Assembly: GCA_946406315.1 (NCBI GenBank)
Contig: CAMJKD010000001.1
Span: 1 to 64,000, forward strand
Source of the DNA: an uncultured Candidatus Saccharibacteria bacterium
GTDB lineage: Bacteria; Patescibacteriota; Saccharimonadia; Saccharimonadales; Saccharimonadaceae
Length of the DNA stretch: 64,000 bases
Direction: 5' to 3'
Positions 1 to 9,478 of the stretch are shown piece after piece; within the stretch, counting starts at the first letter, position 1; every line of letters begins with the position of its first letter. Position numbers and translations under genes: made by a program. The notes beneath the pieces were generated by a model that saw nothing but the letters and a program-made list of their open reading frames with translations, was not told the origin of the DNA and ran no database searches.

Positions 1-3000
1 TCTACAACACTGCTTTTGCTGCCGAACGAGGACTAACTGCTACTTCCAATACTGTCCATGCCTTTATTGGTAATTCTAGCGCTACGCTGTATGGCGTTAC
101 TTACGCATATGAAGGAAGCATTCCAGCCGGTGCACCAACTACTCCAAGTGATGAATCTTACGCCCAAGATTCCACAGTACCAGTTAGCGCCAACCCAGTA
201 CTTGAAGGTTATACTTTCTCTGGTTGGACTACAACTGATGCTACCGTAACGGACGGAACTTTCCCAATGCCGAATCGTAATGTTCGTCTAGTAGGTCTTT
301 GGACGAAAAACCCAGAAAGTACTAAATATAACGTTACATATGTCATTAATGGCGAAAAACCAGCAGACTTTATGCCACCTGCTCAGAAGCAATATGAAGC
401 AGGCATTAGTGTGTCGCTAGATTCCACCGAAGCCAATACTAATATTGATGGCTATAGATTCTCTGGTTGGAGCACTACTGATGCTACATTATCTGAAACT
501 GGCTTCATTATGCCAAGCCATGACGTAACAATTGTTGGTAGCTTTGAAAGAATCTCCTATAAAGTCTGCTATGCCTTTGAAGGCGCTATTATCCCGGCAG
601 GCGCAAGTGTTCCGCCATGCGAAGATCATTACCCAGGTGACACAGTTACAACAGCCGCCGATCCAGTAGCAGCAGGTTACGACTTCTTAGGCTGGTATAA
701 GAATGCAACCTTCACTATGCCAGAAGAAAACGTTACTATCTATGGCGAATGGGCAGAAACTCTTGGCCACTTTGCTCCCGAAATTAGTAAGAGCATAATC
801 GATGCAAGAAACGAATACATCTATGGCGAAACCGTAAAGTTCAAGATTACTGTCCATAACCCAGAATCCTTTGCTATTAAAGATGTCTATTTACAAGAAG
901 AATTAGATGGCGCAGTCTTTACGGCGTCAAATGACAATTCCTATACGGTCAAGACTAATACAATTGCAGTAATTCCAAGCATCCCAGCTAATTCTAGCGT
1001 AGATGTCTATGCCGAATACAAAGTAACAGAAAATAGAGCTCAAACACTCACTAACATTGTAGAGCTAACTGGTGCTCTAGCAGATAACCATACCTTAGAT
1101 ACTAGCCAAGAATACAAAGCAACCATAGATTTCAATACTGTTCCGGAACCAGTACCACTTACGGGTATTATCTTTAATGCTTTACCATATATTGGTTTAA
1201 TTGTATTAGGTGTCAGTATTATCTTTATCGTAGCCATTTCATCACGTAAGTTTGATCTATTAGGAAAGCTAAGCCTAGTCTCAAGTAGTATTAATCCGCA
1301 TAAGATATTCAAATACTCGCTCCCATGCTTCGCCATTATTGGCATTCTAATTGGCGCCATGGCGGCCAAGAATGTCTTAGCGAGTCATTATACCGAAGTT
1401 ATTAAGTCTGTAGAATTAACATCGCAACACACTAACTATCCCAACAATGAGCCAGGTTCCTGGCACATTACCAAAAGTGCCAAATGGATCGAGTCAGGCA
1501 AAGCTAGGATAACATTTGATGTAGATACGGTAGCCAAGGTAGCCGAAGGTGCATATACAGACATTGTAATGGTACTAGATAACTCTGGTTCTATGAGTGG
1601 AGATAAAATAGCACAAGTTAAGCATGATGCAACTGAACTCATTGAAAGTGTCTTATCTGATGCTAATAACCGTATTGGTTTAGTGAGCTTTAACTCTGAT
1701 GCTACTAAACTCAGTAATCTCACTTCAGATAAGACTACACTCATAGATTTAGTAAACGGATTAGACACTCCAGGCTGTACTAACTATTATGATGGCTTCC
1801 TAAAAGCCGAAGAAATACTTGAAGGCTATCAAAAACAAGCCAACCGTGAGCTCATCATGTTATTCTTAACTGACGGTTATCCAAACGAACAAACCCCAAA
1901 TGAAATCCCTGAATACCAAGCCTTAAAAGCTAAGTATCCATATATGACCATTAATGGTATCCAATATGAAATGGGCGATGAAGTGCTAGACCCAATTAAG
2001 AGAATATCGGACAACCAGTTCATCGCTAATATGGACTCATTAAATAACGTATTATTTGAAGCCTCAATTGCGCCATATACCTATGAGAACTTTACCCTAA
2101 CCGATTACATTAATGATGAATACTGGGATGTAGATAGTGTAGATGAAATTAAAGCCTCCATCGGTGAAGCAAACCTCACTCATGATGGTGCTACGCCAGT
2201 TGTAACCTGGACTATGAATGAAGTATTAAAATCTGGTCGTTCAGCTAGGTTAACGATAGATGTTACATTAAAGAATGCAGGCGCAATTGAAGAGGTAACC
2301 TTCCTACCAACCAATAATCATGAAACTGTACAAAGTAACTTGCCTGATACCCTGGACGAGAACATCACAAGCGAACTTACCCCAGTTCTAGAATCTAGCT
2401 ACAAAGTTAGCTATGAGGAGAATTTACCGAGTGATTGTAGCTCATATGGAGGCACACTGCCAACGGCGCAGAATTATCTACCGCTCTCGATAGTAGGGGA
2501 GTCTAGTAGTACACTTACTTGTGACGGTTACAACTTTGTTGGCTGGGATATTGCCGAAGGCGATCCTAAACCAATTAACGACGATTACTTCAAGATAATT
2601 GACGAAGATGTAGTTTTACGTGCCATCTGGTCTAAAGTTTCCATCTCTAAGAGCATGGATGGGGAGGTAAAGGAAGAAGTAGTGGCGACCCTAAATACTG
2701 GACAGAACATAAACGTGGCACTTAAAAAGCTTTCTGGTCAAACCAGTGCAAACTATGATACTGATAACACTACTATTACAGCCGTGAAGTCTGCGCCTAT
2801 CATGACTCCTGCGCAACAAGCAAGTGCTTCCATAATCTCTTCATTTAATTCTCCCGTACCAATTTATGCCTGGTTTGATAATACCGATGGCACTATTTAT
2901 ATCTACTCCGAGGCAGATAAGATTAAGGCGGGCACTAACCTGGGCAGATTATTCTATAGGTTTAAGAGCTTGGACGATATCTCTGCGCTTTCTGGTTGGG

Positions 3001-4373
3001 ATACTTCTGGTGTTACTAGTATGGACTGGATGTTCAATAGCGCCTCTAGCTTGACGAACATTGATGCACTTAGTGACTGGGACACTTCGAGTGTTACTAC
3101 TATGCAGCTAATGTTCTACAGCACCTCCAGCCTCACAGACATTGATGGCGCTTCTGGTTGGGATACCTCGAGTGTTACTAATATGCAGCTAATGTTCTAC
3201 AGCGCAAAAGCTCTCATGAATATAGACGGCGCGTCTAGTTGGGATACTTCGAATGTTACTACCATGGCGTCTATGTTCAGTAGCGCAAAAGCACTAACCA
3301 ATATAGATGGTGCAACGAGTTGGAATACTTCGAGTGTTACTAATATGAGCTCTATGTTCTATGGCGCCTCTAGCCTTACAGACATAGATGGCGCGGCCGA
3401 TTGGGATATTTCGAGTGTTACTAATATGAGCTCTATGTTCGTTGGCGCCTCCAGCCTCACAAATATAGATGGCGCCTCTAACTGGGATACTTCTAATGTT
3501 ACTAATATGAGCTCTATGTTCTGGGGCGCCTCTAGTCTTGCCGATATAGATGGCGCATACGGCTGGGATACTTCAAAAGTAACTGATATGAACTCTATGT
3601 TCGTTAGCGCCTCCAGCCTCACGAACATAGACGGCGCATCCGATTGGGATACTTCAAGTGTTACTAATATGAGCAATATGTTCAATGGCGCCTCTAGTCT
3701 TACAAATATAGATGGTGCATCTGACTGGGATACTTCAAGTGTTACTACTATGCGGTCTATGCTCTATGGCGCCTCTAGTCTCACTGATATAGACGCTCTT
3801 ACCGATTGGAATACTTCGAATGTTACCAATACGAGCTATATGTTCTACGGCGCCTCCAGCCTCACAAACATTGATGGCGTAGCTGGTTGGGATACTTCAA
3901 AAGTAACTGATATGAACTCTATGTTCGTTAGCGCCTCCAGCCTCACAGATATAGACGCGCTTAGTGATTGGGATACTTCTAGTGTTACTACTTTGCTGCA
4001 AATGTTCTACGACGCCTCTAGCCTCACAAACATTGATGGTGCATCTAACTGGGATACTTCGAGTGTGACTAATATGTATAATATGTTCGGTAGCGCAAAA
4101 GCACTAACCAATATAGATGGCGCCTCTAACTGGGATACTTCAAGTGTTATTAATATGAGTCGAATGTTCTACGGCGCCTCCAGCCTTACGAACATCGATG
4201 GAGCATCCGACTGGGATACTTCGAAAGTTACTGATACATCTAATATGTTCAATGGCTGCAGTAGTATTACCTCATTAAATCCGATCTTTAATTGGGATAC
4301 GTCAAGCCTTACGAATAAAAGCGGTATGTTTAGCGGTATTCCAGCATCCGTAACGCGCCCAGGATGGTATTAG
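1..4373 (+). CDS. vWA / BspA-repeat surface protein, copy 1 (5' end outside window)
   Basis: The frame is open from base 3 without a start, so the gene begins before the window; about 1,456 residues are visible, ending at TAG 4371-4373. In order: InlB-like units (GYxFxGW motifs), a DUF11-like beta domain, a hydrophobic segment right after an LTG motif (about 1155-1235), a short basic loop, a second hydrophobic segment (about 1318-1380), a von Willebrand A domain with MIDAS residues (DNSGS, about 1575-1600; TDG about 1870), one more InlB-like unit (about 2400-2620), and 17 BspA-type units (about 2990-4330). The protein ends in RPGWY with no sorting signal. It closely matches copies at 15679 and 28051. 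A surface adhesin is inferred; ligand unknown. An ATG at 267 is internal. Confidence 0.9.
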   Translation, partial: YNTAFAAERGLTATSNTVHAFIGNSSATLYGVTYAYEGSIPAGAPTTPSDESYAQDSTVPVSANPVLEGYTFSGWTTTDATVTDGTFPMPNRNVRLVGLWTKNPESTKYNVTYVINGEKPADFMPPAQKQYEAGISVSLDSTEANTNIDGYRFSGWSTTDATLSETGFIMPSHDVTIVGSFERISYKVCYAFEGAIIPAGASVPPCEDHYPGDTVTTAADPVAAGYDFLGWYKNATFTMPEENVTIYGEWAETLGHFAPEISKSIIDARNEYIYGETVKFKITVHNPESFAIKDVYLQEELDGAVFTASNDNSYTVKTNTIAVIPSIPANSSVDVYAEYKVTENRAQTLTNIVELTGALADNHTLDTSQEYKATIDFNTVPEPVPLTGIIFNALPYIGLIVLGVSIIFIVAISSRKFDLLGKLSLVSSSINPHKIFKYSLPCFAIIGILIGAMAAKNVLASHYTEVIKSVELTSQHTNYPNNEPGSWHITKSAKWIESGKARITFDVDTVAKVAEGAYTDIVMVLDNSGSMSGDKIAQVKHDATELIESVLSDANNRIGLVSFNSDATKLSNLTSDKTTLIDLVNGLDTPGCTNYYDGFLKAEEILEGYQKQANRELIMLFLTDGYPNEQTPNEIPEYQALKAKYPYMTINGIQYEMGDEVLDPIKRISDNQFIANMDSLNNVLFEASIAPYTYENFTLTDYINDEYWDVDSVDEIKASIGEANLTHDGATPVVTWTMNEVLKSGRSARLTIDVTLKNAGAIEEVTFLPTNNHETVQSNLPDTLDENITSELTPVLESSYKVSYEENLPSDCSSYGGTLPTAQNYLPLSIVGESSSTLTCDGYNFVGWDIAEGDPKPINDDYFKIIDEDVVLRAIWSKVSISKSMDGEVKEEVVATLNTGQNINVALKKLSGQTSANYDTDNTTITAVKSAPIMTPAQQASASIISSFNSPVPIYAWFDNTDGTIYIYSEADKIKAGTNLGRLFYRFKSLDDISALSGWDTSGVTSMDWMFNSASSLTNIDALSDWDTSSVTTMQLMFYSTSSLTDIDGASGWDTSSVTNMQLMFYSAKALMNIDGASSWDTSNVTTMASMFSSAKALTNIDGATSWNTSSVTNMSSMFYGASSLTDIDGAADWDISSVTNMSSMFVGASSLTNIDGASNWDTSNVTNMSSMFWGASSLADIDGAYGWDTSKVTDMNSMFVSASSLTNIDGASDWDTSSVTNMSNMFNGASSLTNIDGASDWDTSSVTTMRSMLYGASSLTDIDALTDWNTSNVTNTSYMFYGASSLTNIDGVAGWDTSKVTDMNSMFVSASSLTDIDALSDWDTSSVTTLLQMFYDASSLTNIDGASNWDTSSVTNMYNMFGSAKALTNIDGASNWDTSSVINMSRMFYGASSLTNIDGASDWDTSKVTDTSNMFNGCSSITSLNPIFNWDTSSLTNKSGMFSGIPASVTRPGWY
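2990..4330 (+). repeat. 17 tandem BspA-type units, 27 residues (81 bp) each
   Basis: Each unit follows the pattern W-[DN]-T-S-x-V-T-x-M-x-x-M-F, then A-S-S-L-T-x-I-D-G-A-S. The spacing from Trp to Trp is 27 residues in most units, one more than the 26-residue unit described for Listeria/Mycoplasma surface proteins (TIGR02167/DUF285 type). The last unit is a divergent cap before RPGWY. Confidence 0.85.
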
Positions 4374-4681
4374 GAGATCGATTCCTTATCTCAAACGCCC
4401 CCTCCTTGCATTGACCTTAAGGACGTGTGCAATATGTTGGGGGGGGTAAACTATACTACGAATCACTGTCTCCTATCTTTTATTACTCCAATCGTGATAT
4501 GCTATTGATGTGCTTAGCGACTGGAATACTTCGCAAGTTGCCGATATGTCCCACATGTTCTTCAATTGCTCGCATATAACGTCTCTCCAACCGATTTTTG
4601 ATTGGGGGTGTCTCAAGCTTGAAGAATAAGGATAATATCTTTATATGGTATTCCGACGTTTGTTGAGCGTCCGGGGTGGTT
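4374..4681 (+). pseudogene. Decayed BspA-repeat tail after copy 1
   Basis: This stretch has no open frame but aligns along its length with 32935-33238 downstream of copy 3, starting directly after the stop codon of the parent gene. Translating pieces recovers the sequence around WNTSQVADM, then SLQPIFDW, then the RPGW cap (4520-4680), broken by small indels. It is the 3' end of a former BspA gene, more degraded than its relative. No function is expected. The remaining 4682-4830 shows only AT-rich sequence. Confidence 0.75.
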
Positions 4682-4830
4682 ATGAAAATAGTTAAATTTT
4701 CAAGGTGACATTTTAATAAAACGATCTACTATGACATTATTACGAAACAACAACAGCGTTTTCTCTGGTTAATGATATTTATTATGTGGAATTTGCGTTA
4801 GAAGAAAACCTGGGCTCTTTTTTGCAATTA

Positions 4831-4839
4831 TGTTATAAT
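4831..4839 (+). promoter_or_regulatory. Extended -10 promoter of tRNA-Thr
   Basis: TGTTATAAT lies 13 nt before the tRNA 5' end: TATAAT at 4834-4839 with an upstream TG at the extended -10 position. No good -35 is seen. Confidence 0.55.
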
Positions 4840-4852
4840 ACTAGATACGGAC

Positions 4853-4928
4853 GCCGTTGTAGCTCAGCTGGCAGAGCAGCTCATTCGTAACGAGCAGGTC
4901 GCTGGTTCGATCCCAGTCAACGGCTCCA
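4853..4928 (+). tRNA. tRNA-Thr (anticodon CGT), CCA encoded
   Basis: The 76-nt sequence folds as a cloverleaf: a 7-bp acceptor stem GCCGTTG/CAACGGC, a D arm containing AGCTGG, anticodon loop TTCGTAA with anticodon CGT (reads ACG, Thr), a T arm with TTCGATC, and encoded CCA. The anticodon stem has one A-C mismatch next to the loop. Confidence 0.95.
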
Positions 4929-4935
4929 TTTTTTG

Positions 4936-5751
4936 TTATTTTTGTATTACGTGATAGATTCGGCAGAGAATAAGAGCGATAAGATTAGCTATTACGATAG
5001 TGGCGCCCGTAGGCGTATTGAGTATATAGGAGAATGTTAGCCCCACGATAAAGCAAAAAACGGAAATGATGGTGGCAATAATAGTGTTTTGGCGGAAGTT
5101 TTTACTAAGATAGAGCGCAGATAGACACGGAAAGATGATGAGACTTGAAATTAGGAGAGCACCAAGCATACGCATACCTATAACGACAACGAGAGAACAA
5201 AGTATGGCGAGTATGGCATTATAGAGGTCGACTTTGACGCCAATGGCGCGAGCGAAGCTTTCATCGAAAGTAATAGCGAAGATTTGGCGGCGAAAGATAA
5301 GAAAAACAAAAATGATAATGATTCCCAAAACTAAACATAGAATCAAATCATGTTCATTGATAGCCAATATACTACCGAATAGATAAGAGTTGACATCGAT
5401 ATTTACGCCTTGATTGATAGAAATTAGAAAAGTCCCAATGGCGAGAGCGGAAGCGGATAAAACTGCAATAGCGGCGTCGCCGTTTATTTTGGAGTTTTGG
5501 CTGAGGTTGAGGATGATGATAGCAGCAATTATAACAATAGGGATGGAAAATTCGAGCGGCGCAAACCCGAGAACTGTAGCGATAGCAACTGAGCCAAAGG
5601 CAACATGGGAGAGACCGTCTCCAATCATCGATTGGCGACGTAGGACTAGACTGGAGCCAATAAGAGCAGCGCAGAGTGTGATGATAATGCCGGCAATAAA
5701 AGCACGTAGAATGAATCCATAATTGAGCATTTCAATAAGACTAGTGAGCAT
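4936..5751 (-). CDS. Zn/Mn-type ABC transporter permease (ABC-3 family, ZnuB-like)
   Basis: A hydrophobic protein of 271 residues with about eight membrane segments, matching the ABC-3 metal-transport permeases (PF00950). Recognisable parts are RAFIAGIIITLCAALIGSSL and the QSMIGDGLSHVAFGSVA stretch. It should form the membrane channel for zinc or manganese with the ATPase and binding protein encoded upstream. The frame is open to 5844, but the ATG at 5751 has GGAGGG just upstream and overlaps the ATPase stop by 11 nt, so I chose it. It is the last gene of a four-gene minus-strand operon. The exact metal cannot be read from sequence. Confidence 0.9.
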   Translation of the reverse strand: MLTSLIEMLNYGFILRAFIAGIIITLCAALIGSSLVLRRQSMIGDGLSHVAFGSVAIATVLGFAPLEFSIPIVIIAAIIILNLSQNSKINGDAAIAVLSASALAIGTFLISINQGVNIDVNSYLFGSILAINEHDLILCLVLGIIIIFVFLIFRRQIFAITFDESFARAIGVKVDLYNAILAILCSLVVVIGMRMLGALLISSLIIFPCLSALYLSKNFRQNTIIATIISVFCFIVGLTFSYILNTPTGATIVIANLIALILCRIYHVIQK

Positions 5752-6409
5752 GAACCCTCCGGACATATTCTGCAGTATTGCCAAAAAATGGAAAATTTGG
5801 GTCAAGAGAAAGAATCTTATTACCAATAAGATTACGGTGGTCAAGATCGTGGGTAACCATGACGATAGTGATGTTTTGATTAAGTTCTTTGAGAGTGTGA
5901 TAGAAGTATTCTTTGGAACTGTAATCTAAGTTATTTGATGGTTCGTCGAGAATGAGAAGATCTTCGCTAGCGACAAGTGCGCGCGCCAGAAGTGCGCGCT
6001 GACGTTGTCCGCCCGAAAGTGTACTAAAGCGCTTTTGGGAAAGATTCTCAATATGCAGTTTTTTAAGTGATTGCGTAATCTTTTTCTTAGGAAGTGGCAT
6101 AAAAAGTCGGGTTTGATTAAGTGCGCCAGATGAGACAACTTCATAAACTGAGGCTGGAAAATTGGGATTATAATTAGTATTTTGTGGAAGATAACCGATT
6201 CTTTCGTTTTGGGAATTAATCCCAATTTTTATGCTTCCAGAGGTGGGCTTAACTTCTCCGAGGATGCATTTTAGCAGTGTGGTTTTACCGGATCCGTTAG
6301 GACCAACGATACAGAGAAAATCCCCTTCGTCTAAAGCGAAAGAAAGGTTCTTAAAGACATAATGGCGACCGTATTTGAGAGTGAGATTATTTATTTGCAG
6401 GCTGATCAT
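5741..6409 (-). CDS. Zn/Mn-type ABC transporter ATP-binding protein (ZnuC-like)
   Basis: A 222-residue ABC ATPase with every core motif: Walker A GPNGSGKTT (about 37-45), Q-loop region, signature LSGGQRQR (about 132-139), Walker B LLILDEPSNN (about 151-160) and the H-loop THD (about 187). It powers metal import through the permease encoded next to it. Its start overlaps the end of the binding-protein gene by 23 nt and its stop overlaps the permease start, so the three are translationally linked. The family is certain; the metal specificity is inferred from the neighbours. Confidence 0.93.
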   Translation of the reverse strand: MISLQINNLTLKYGRHYVFKNLSFALDEGDFLCIVGPNGSGKTTLLKCILGEVKPTSGSIKIGINSQNERIGYLPQNTNYNPNFPASVYEVVSSGALNQTRLFMPLPKKKITQSLKKLHIENLSQKRFSTLSGGQRQRALLARALVASEDLLILDEPSNNLDYSSKEYFYHTLKELNQNITIVMVTHDLDHRNLIGNKILSLDPNFPFFGNTAEYVRRVHAH

Positions 6410-7358
6410 GAAGAGCCTCGCCTAGATTAGCTAAATTATCGCGCATAAAGTCTAAATATGTTTTACCGGAATCAAAATCTTGCTGCGAGACGTTATGTAC
6501 GGAATGCCACGTTAGGACCTTAGCGCCAGTGGATTTTGCGATAGTTTGAGTAATTTTAGTGTTCGATAATTCCAGATTAAATATGATTTTTTGTGGATTT
6601 TGTTCAACTTTTTTAATCAGTTCCGCTATTGTTTTTGTGGACGCTTCGGTTTGCTCTGAGCAGCCCGGAAAGGCAGAAACGTAGTCGAAGCCATATTCAT
6701 CAATGAAGTATTTGAATGGAAAGCGGTCGGCTACTATTATGGTGCCAGTTTTGTCTTTAGCAAGTTGGCGGAAGTTGCTATCTAGGGTATCTAAATTTGC
6801 TTTGTAGTTTTCTAGATTATGTTGAATGATAGAGGTGTTACTCGGCGTGTGGTTGATGAGGGCTTGCGCGATATTGTTTGCAATTAACTTGACGTTTTTA
6901 GGGCTGGTCCAGATATGTTCGTCGTAGTCTGGTTTCGCTTCGTCTTTTTTAGGTTCTTTTTCGATGATATTAGAATCGTCTTCTTCTTTTAAATCTACGG
7001 AGTCCATCATGCGTACGATGACGGTGTCGTCTTTATTGAGTTCATTCAGGATTTTATTGACCCATTCTTCTGATTTTCCGCCGTTATAGACGAAAATGTC
7101 TGCTTCTTTGATGCTGGCGATATCTTGAGGGGTTGGATCGTAACTATGAATGTCGGTGCCGGGTTTGATTAGTATTTTAATATCTGCGTTGGTGTCTGCA
7201 CTGAGTTCGCGCGTAAAATCGTAGGCGGGGAAAATAGTCGTTACTATTTTAGTTTTTTCAATAGCATCTGATTCTTGGGTACCAATAGGTATGAAGAATA
7301 GGGTAGAAAATAGACCGATGAGCGCCAAAATGAAAAAGATTTTAAGAGCGTTTTTCAT
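6387..7358 (-). CDS. Metal ABC transporter substrate-binding protein (ZnuA/TroA-like)
   Basis: A 323-residue cluster A-I binding protein (PF01297). The N-terminus has one hydrophobic segment (about 6-26) without a lipobox cysteine, so it is probably held by an uncleaved anchor. Likely metal ligands are H71 (IHSYDP), H148 (DEHIW) after an acidic stretch (about 121-146), and the region DRFPFKY (about 211-217), where many relatives have histidine. The PGCSEQTEAS segment (about 231-240) resembles a Firmicutes-type subgroup. It captures extracellular Zn or Mn for the permease. It starts immediately after the regulator's stop codon, with no gap. Confidence 0.88.
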   Translation of the reverse strand: MKNALKIFFILALIGLFSTLFFIPIGTQESDAIEKTKIVTTIFPAYDFTRELSADTNADIKILIKPGTDIHSYDPTPQDIASIKEADIFVYNGGKSEEWVNKILNELNKDDTVIVRMMDSVDLKEEDDSNIIEKEPKKDEAKPDYDEHIWTSPKNVKLIANNIAQALINHTPSNTSIIQHNLENYKANLDTLDSNFRQLAKDKTGTIIVADRFPFKYFIDEYGFDYVSAFPGCSEQTEASTKTIAELIKKVEQNPQKIIFNLELSNTKITQTIAKSTGAKVLTWHSVHNVSQQDFDSGKTYLDFMRDNLANLGEALHDQPANK

Positions 7359-7766
7359 CTATTGTTTCTCCTGACAGTCGGAGCAGATTCCGGGAATAAT
7401 TAAATTACTATTTGTGATGCTAAAGAAATGCTTTTTTGCGATATGTTTTGCGAAACTATGAAGGTGACGACAGTCGATATGGAACATGCGATGACATTGC
7501 TCGCATTCCAGATAGAGATGATTTTCATTCGAACATTGTTTTGGGCAGAAGTATTTGGCAGTGTTGTCTGGGCCGAGAGTTTTATGGAAGATGCCGTCGG
7601 AAGTGAATTCGTCGAGAAGACGGTAAATTGTACTAGTTCCCATGGGGTTTTCGTTTTCTTTAAGGCGATCCGCAATCTCTTTAGCGGTAAACGGTTTATG
7701 AAAAGATTGCGCAGTTTGCAGGAAATAGTTGCGATTGAGGGTGTTATATTTAATTTGATTAGCCAT
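7359..7766 (-). CDS. Fur-family metal-responsive repressor (Zur/Fur-like)
   Basis: A 135-residue Fur-family regulator: an N-terminal winged helix (KPFTAKEIADRL, then the TIYRLLDEF recognition helix) and a C-terminal dimerisation domain with two Cys pairs, CEQC and CSDC, that would hold a structural zinc. It leads the transporter operon, so autoregulation together with uptake genes is expected. The frame could start at a TTG at 7796, but the ATG at 7766 follows AAGGAG and gives the usual family N-terminus. Whether it senses zinc, iron or manganese is not shown by sequence; the partner genes favour zinc or manganese. Confidence 0.88.
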   Translation of the reverse strand: MANQIKYNTLNRNYFLQTAQSFHKPFTAKEIADRLKENENPMGTSTIYRLLDEFTSDGIFHKTLGPDNTAKYFCPKQCSNENHLYLECEQCHRMFHIDCRHLHSFAKHIAKKHFFSITNSNLIIPGICSDCQEKQ

Positions 7767-7799
7767 AAACTCCTTGAATTTGGGAATGATTTTCAAATT

Positions 7800-7828
7800 A
7801 GTATACGACTCGAGTAGTACTTTGTAAA
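7800..7828 (-). promoter_or_regulatory. Promoter of the fur-znu operon with dyad in the spacer
   Basis: On the minus strand TTTACA (7828-7823) and TATACT (7805-7800) are exactly 17 bp apart. The spacer contains the palindrome ACTCGAGT flanked by imperfectly paired AGTA arms, placed where a Fur-family repressor would block RNA polymerase. The promoter is well supported; the operator is inferred. Confidence 0.65.
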
Positions 7829-7901
7829 GGGCGAAAAAATGATTGTTTTTTAATAAGGCTTGTGTTTAAATAAAAAAAGGCAAAAGTGGAGAAAAAACTG
7901 C

Positions 7902-9422
7902 GTGATAAAAAACCATAAAATTGCTTATTTTGTTTTGATGTTTGCTTTTACTTCGTTGGGCGCCAATGCCGTTTATGCGGATGACGCTGACGAGTACAAT
8001 ATAAGAGCGAGCGAAAATGGTGGTAGTTTTCTGATGGTGGAAAATAACTTTGTAATAAGTGGCGGTGAAGTAATTATGTCTGGTAATTCGGGGGTGCCGA
8101 TTATTATAAGTGGTGATTCTAAATTAATATTAGACAGTGCGAACATTGAGTCGAAAAACGGTGCAGCAATTACGGTCGAGAGCGGCGTAAATGCTGAAAT
8201 AGTATTAAAAGGTCATAATATCGTAAGCGCAACTGGTAATGCGGCAGGCATTAACGTTAGTTATACGAGTAATACGAATATGGCGAGTTTGACTGTTTCT
8301 GGTGATGGAAGTTTGACGGTTAAGGGTGGTTCTTCGGGTGGGGCAGGCATTGGTGGAAATGGCACAAAAGACGCGAAAGCCTTTAATGGTAATATTACCG
8401 TTAAGAGTGGCACTATAAAAGCGATAGCTCTGGCTAGAAGTGCTGGTATTGGTGGTGGAACTGGTGCTAGTGAGATTAATCAGGACTATAAGTCGGGCAA
8501 AATTTTAATAGAGGGCGGAAATATTACAGCAACTGGCAATGAAGGTGGGGCTGGTATAGGCGGCGGTAAAAATACAGATGCAACAATTGAAATAACTGGT
8601 GGTACTTTTCTTGATGTTAGAGGTGGTCGCTATGCGGCTGGTATTGGTGGTGGCAATAATAATGACGTTGTAGATATAAAGATAAGCGGCGGCTCTTTTA
8701 AAGATATTCGTGGATACGATAGTAGCGAAGTGGAAAAGTTAGGCGGTGCGGCGATTGGAGCGGGGATTAATACTGAAGATATGTCGGATTTGGTTATGAA
8801 GATAGATATTACTGGAGGCGAGATAGAGAACGCAGTGGCGGGTTGGGGTGCGGCCGGTATTGGTAGGGGAGCGAATGGTGGTGCTAATGATAGTGTTCAT
8901 ATCGGTAGCGGTGCGCAGATTGAGCGTGTTTATACTGATGGTACGAAGATGCCGTTTGAGAATGGGGCAGTAGTGGACGGTAATGTGTTGCAGGTGGCTT
9001 TTTCGGATTTAATAAATACGAATGAAGAGAAGCAGTTTGAGGTGATGAATTATGATAATCCAGACGAAAAGTATTCGATCGAGATGCCGGATGGCTATCA
9101 TGCATTTGCGACGGTAAGCGATAAGGCGGCGACTTACTCGGTGCGTGGTTCGCGATACTATGCGCAAAAAAGTACGCCCGGTACGGATATTCCGAGTGAT
9201 GCTAGTAAAAATATCGAGCTAAAAGCACGTACGGGGGTGATTGTGGAGCACGATTATCTTTATCCAGTTGACACGAAGCCAGCTTTTAGTAACGTAAGCG
9301 CAATAACTCCAGAGACTTTGGACAAGACGGGAGTTTGGGGTTGTTTAGTTATTGTGGTAGTTTCCTTAATTTGTTACGGTGTGTCTTTAGGCGTACTTGC
9401 GAGAGCGGAGCTAAAGAACTAA
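7902..9422 (+). CDS. Secreted Gly-rich beta-repeat surface protein with C-terminal anchor
   Basis: About 506 residues from a GTG preceded by GGAG (the frame is open from 7860). It starts with a signal peptide (hydrophobic core about 6-22, AxA-type site before DDADEY). The middle is a series of short beta units with recurrent AGIGGG and ISGGSF/ITGGTF motifs spaced about 30-45 residues, as in right-handed beta-helix proteins of gut and oral bacteria. The C-terminus reads LDKTG, a hydrophobic stretch and a short charged tail, resembling a sorting signal with one substitution from LPxTG. An extracellular adhesin or carbohydrate-binding role is inferred. It is divergent from the fur operon. Confidence 0.75.
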   Translation: MIKNHKIAYFVLMFAFTSLGANAVYADDADEYNIRASENGGSFLMVENNFVISGGEVIMSGNSGVPIIISGDSKLILDSANIESKNGAAITVESGVNAEIVLKGHNIVSATGNAAGINVSYTSNTNMASLTVSGDGSLTVKGGSSGGAGIGGNGTKDAKAFNGNITVKSGTIKAIALARSAGIGGGTGASEINQDYKSGKILIEGGNITATGNEGGAGIGGGKNTDATIEITGGTFLDVRGGRYAAGIGGGNNNDVVDIKISGGSFKDIRGYDSSEVEKLGGAAIGAGINTEDMSDLVMKIDITGGEIENAVAGWGAAGIGRGANGGANDSVHIGSGAQIERVYTDGTKMPFENGAVVDGNVLQVAFSDLINTNEEKQFEVMNYDNPDEKYSIEMPDGYHAFATVSDKAATYSVRGSRYYAQKSTPGTDIPSDASKNIELKARTGVIVEHDYLYPVDTKPAFSNVSAITPETLDKTGVWGCLVIVVVSLICYGVSLGVLARAELKN

Positions 9423-9478
9423 AAACAGATAGAAAGGGGTGCGATATTTTGCCGTTTATGGTAGAATAAGTGAAAGCT

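Noticed and set aside
3359-3685. Long minus-strand frames opposite the BspA repeats (also 30747, 31596, 32550)
   Set aside because: They are repetitive antisense shadows of the 81-bp units, without SD or domain logic.
2990-4330. Regular 81-bp DNA repeats considered as CRISPR or VNTR
   Set aside because: They encode conserved 27-residue protein units in one open frame; no spacer-like unique segments or cas genes exist.
267-4373. Start of BspA copy 1 at ATG 267
   Set aside because: The frame and homology with copies 2 and 3 continue unbroken upstream to the window edge.
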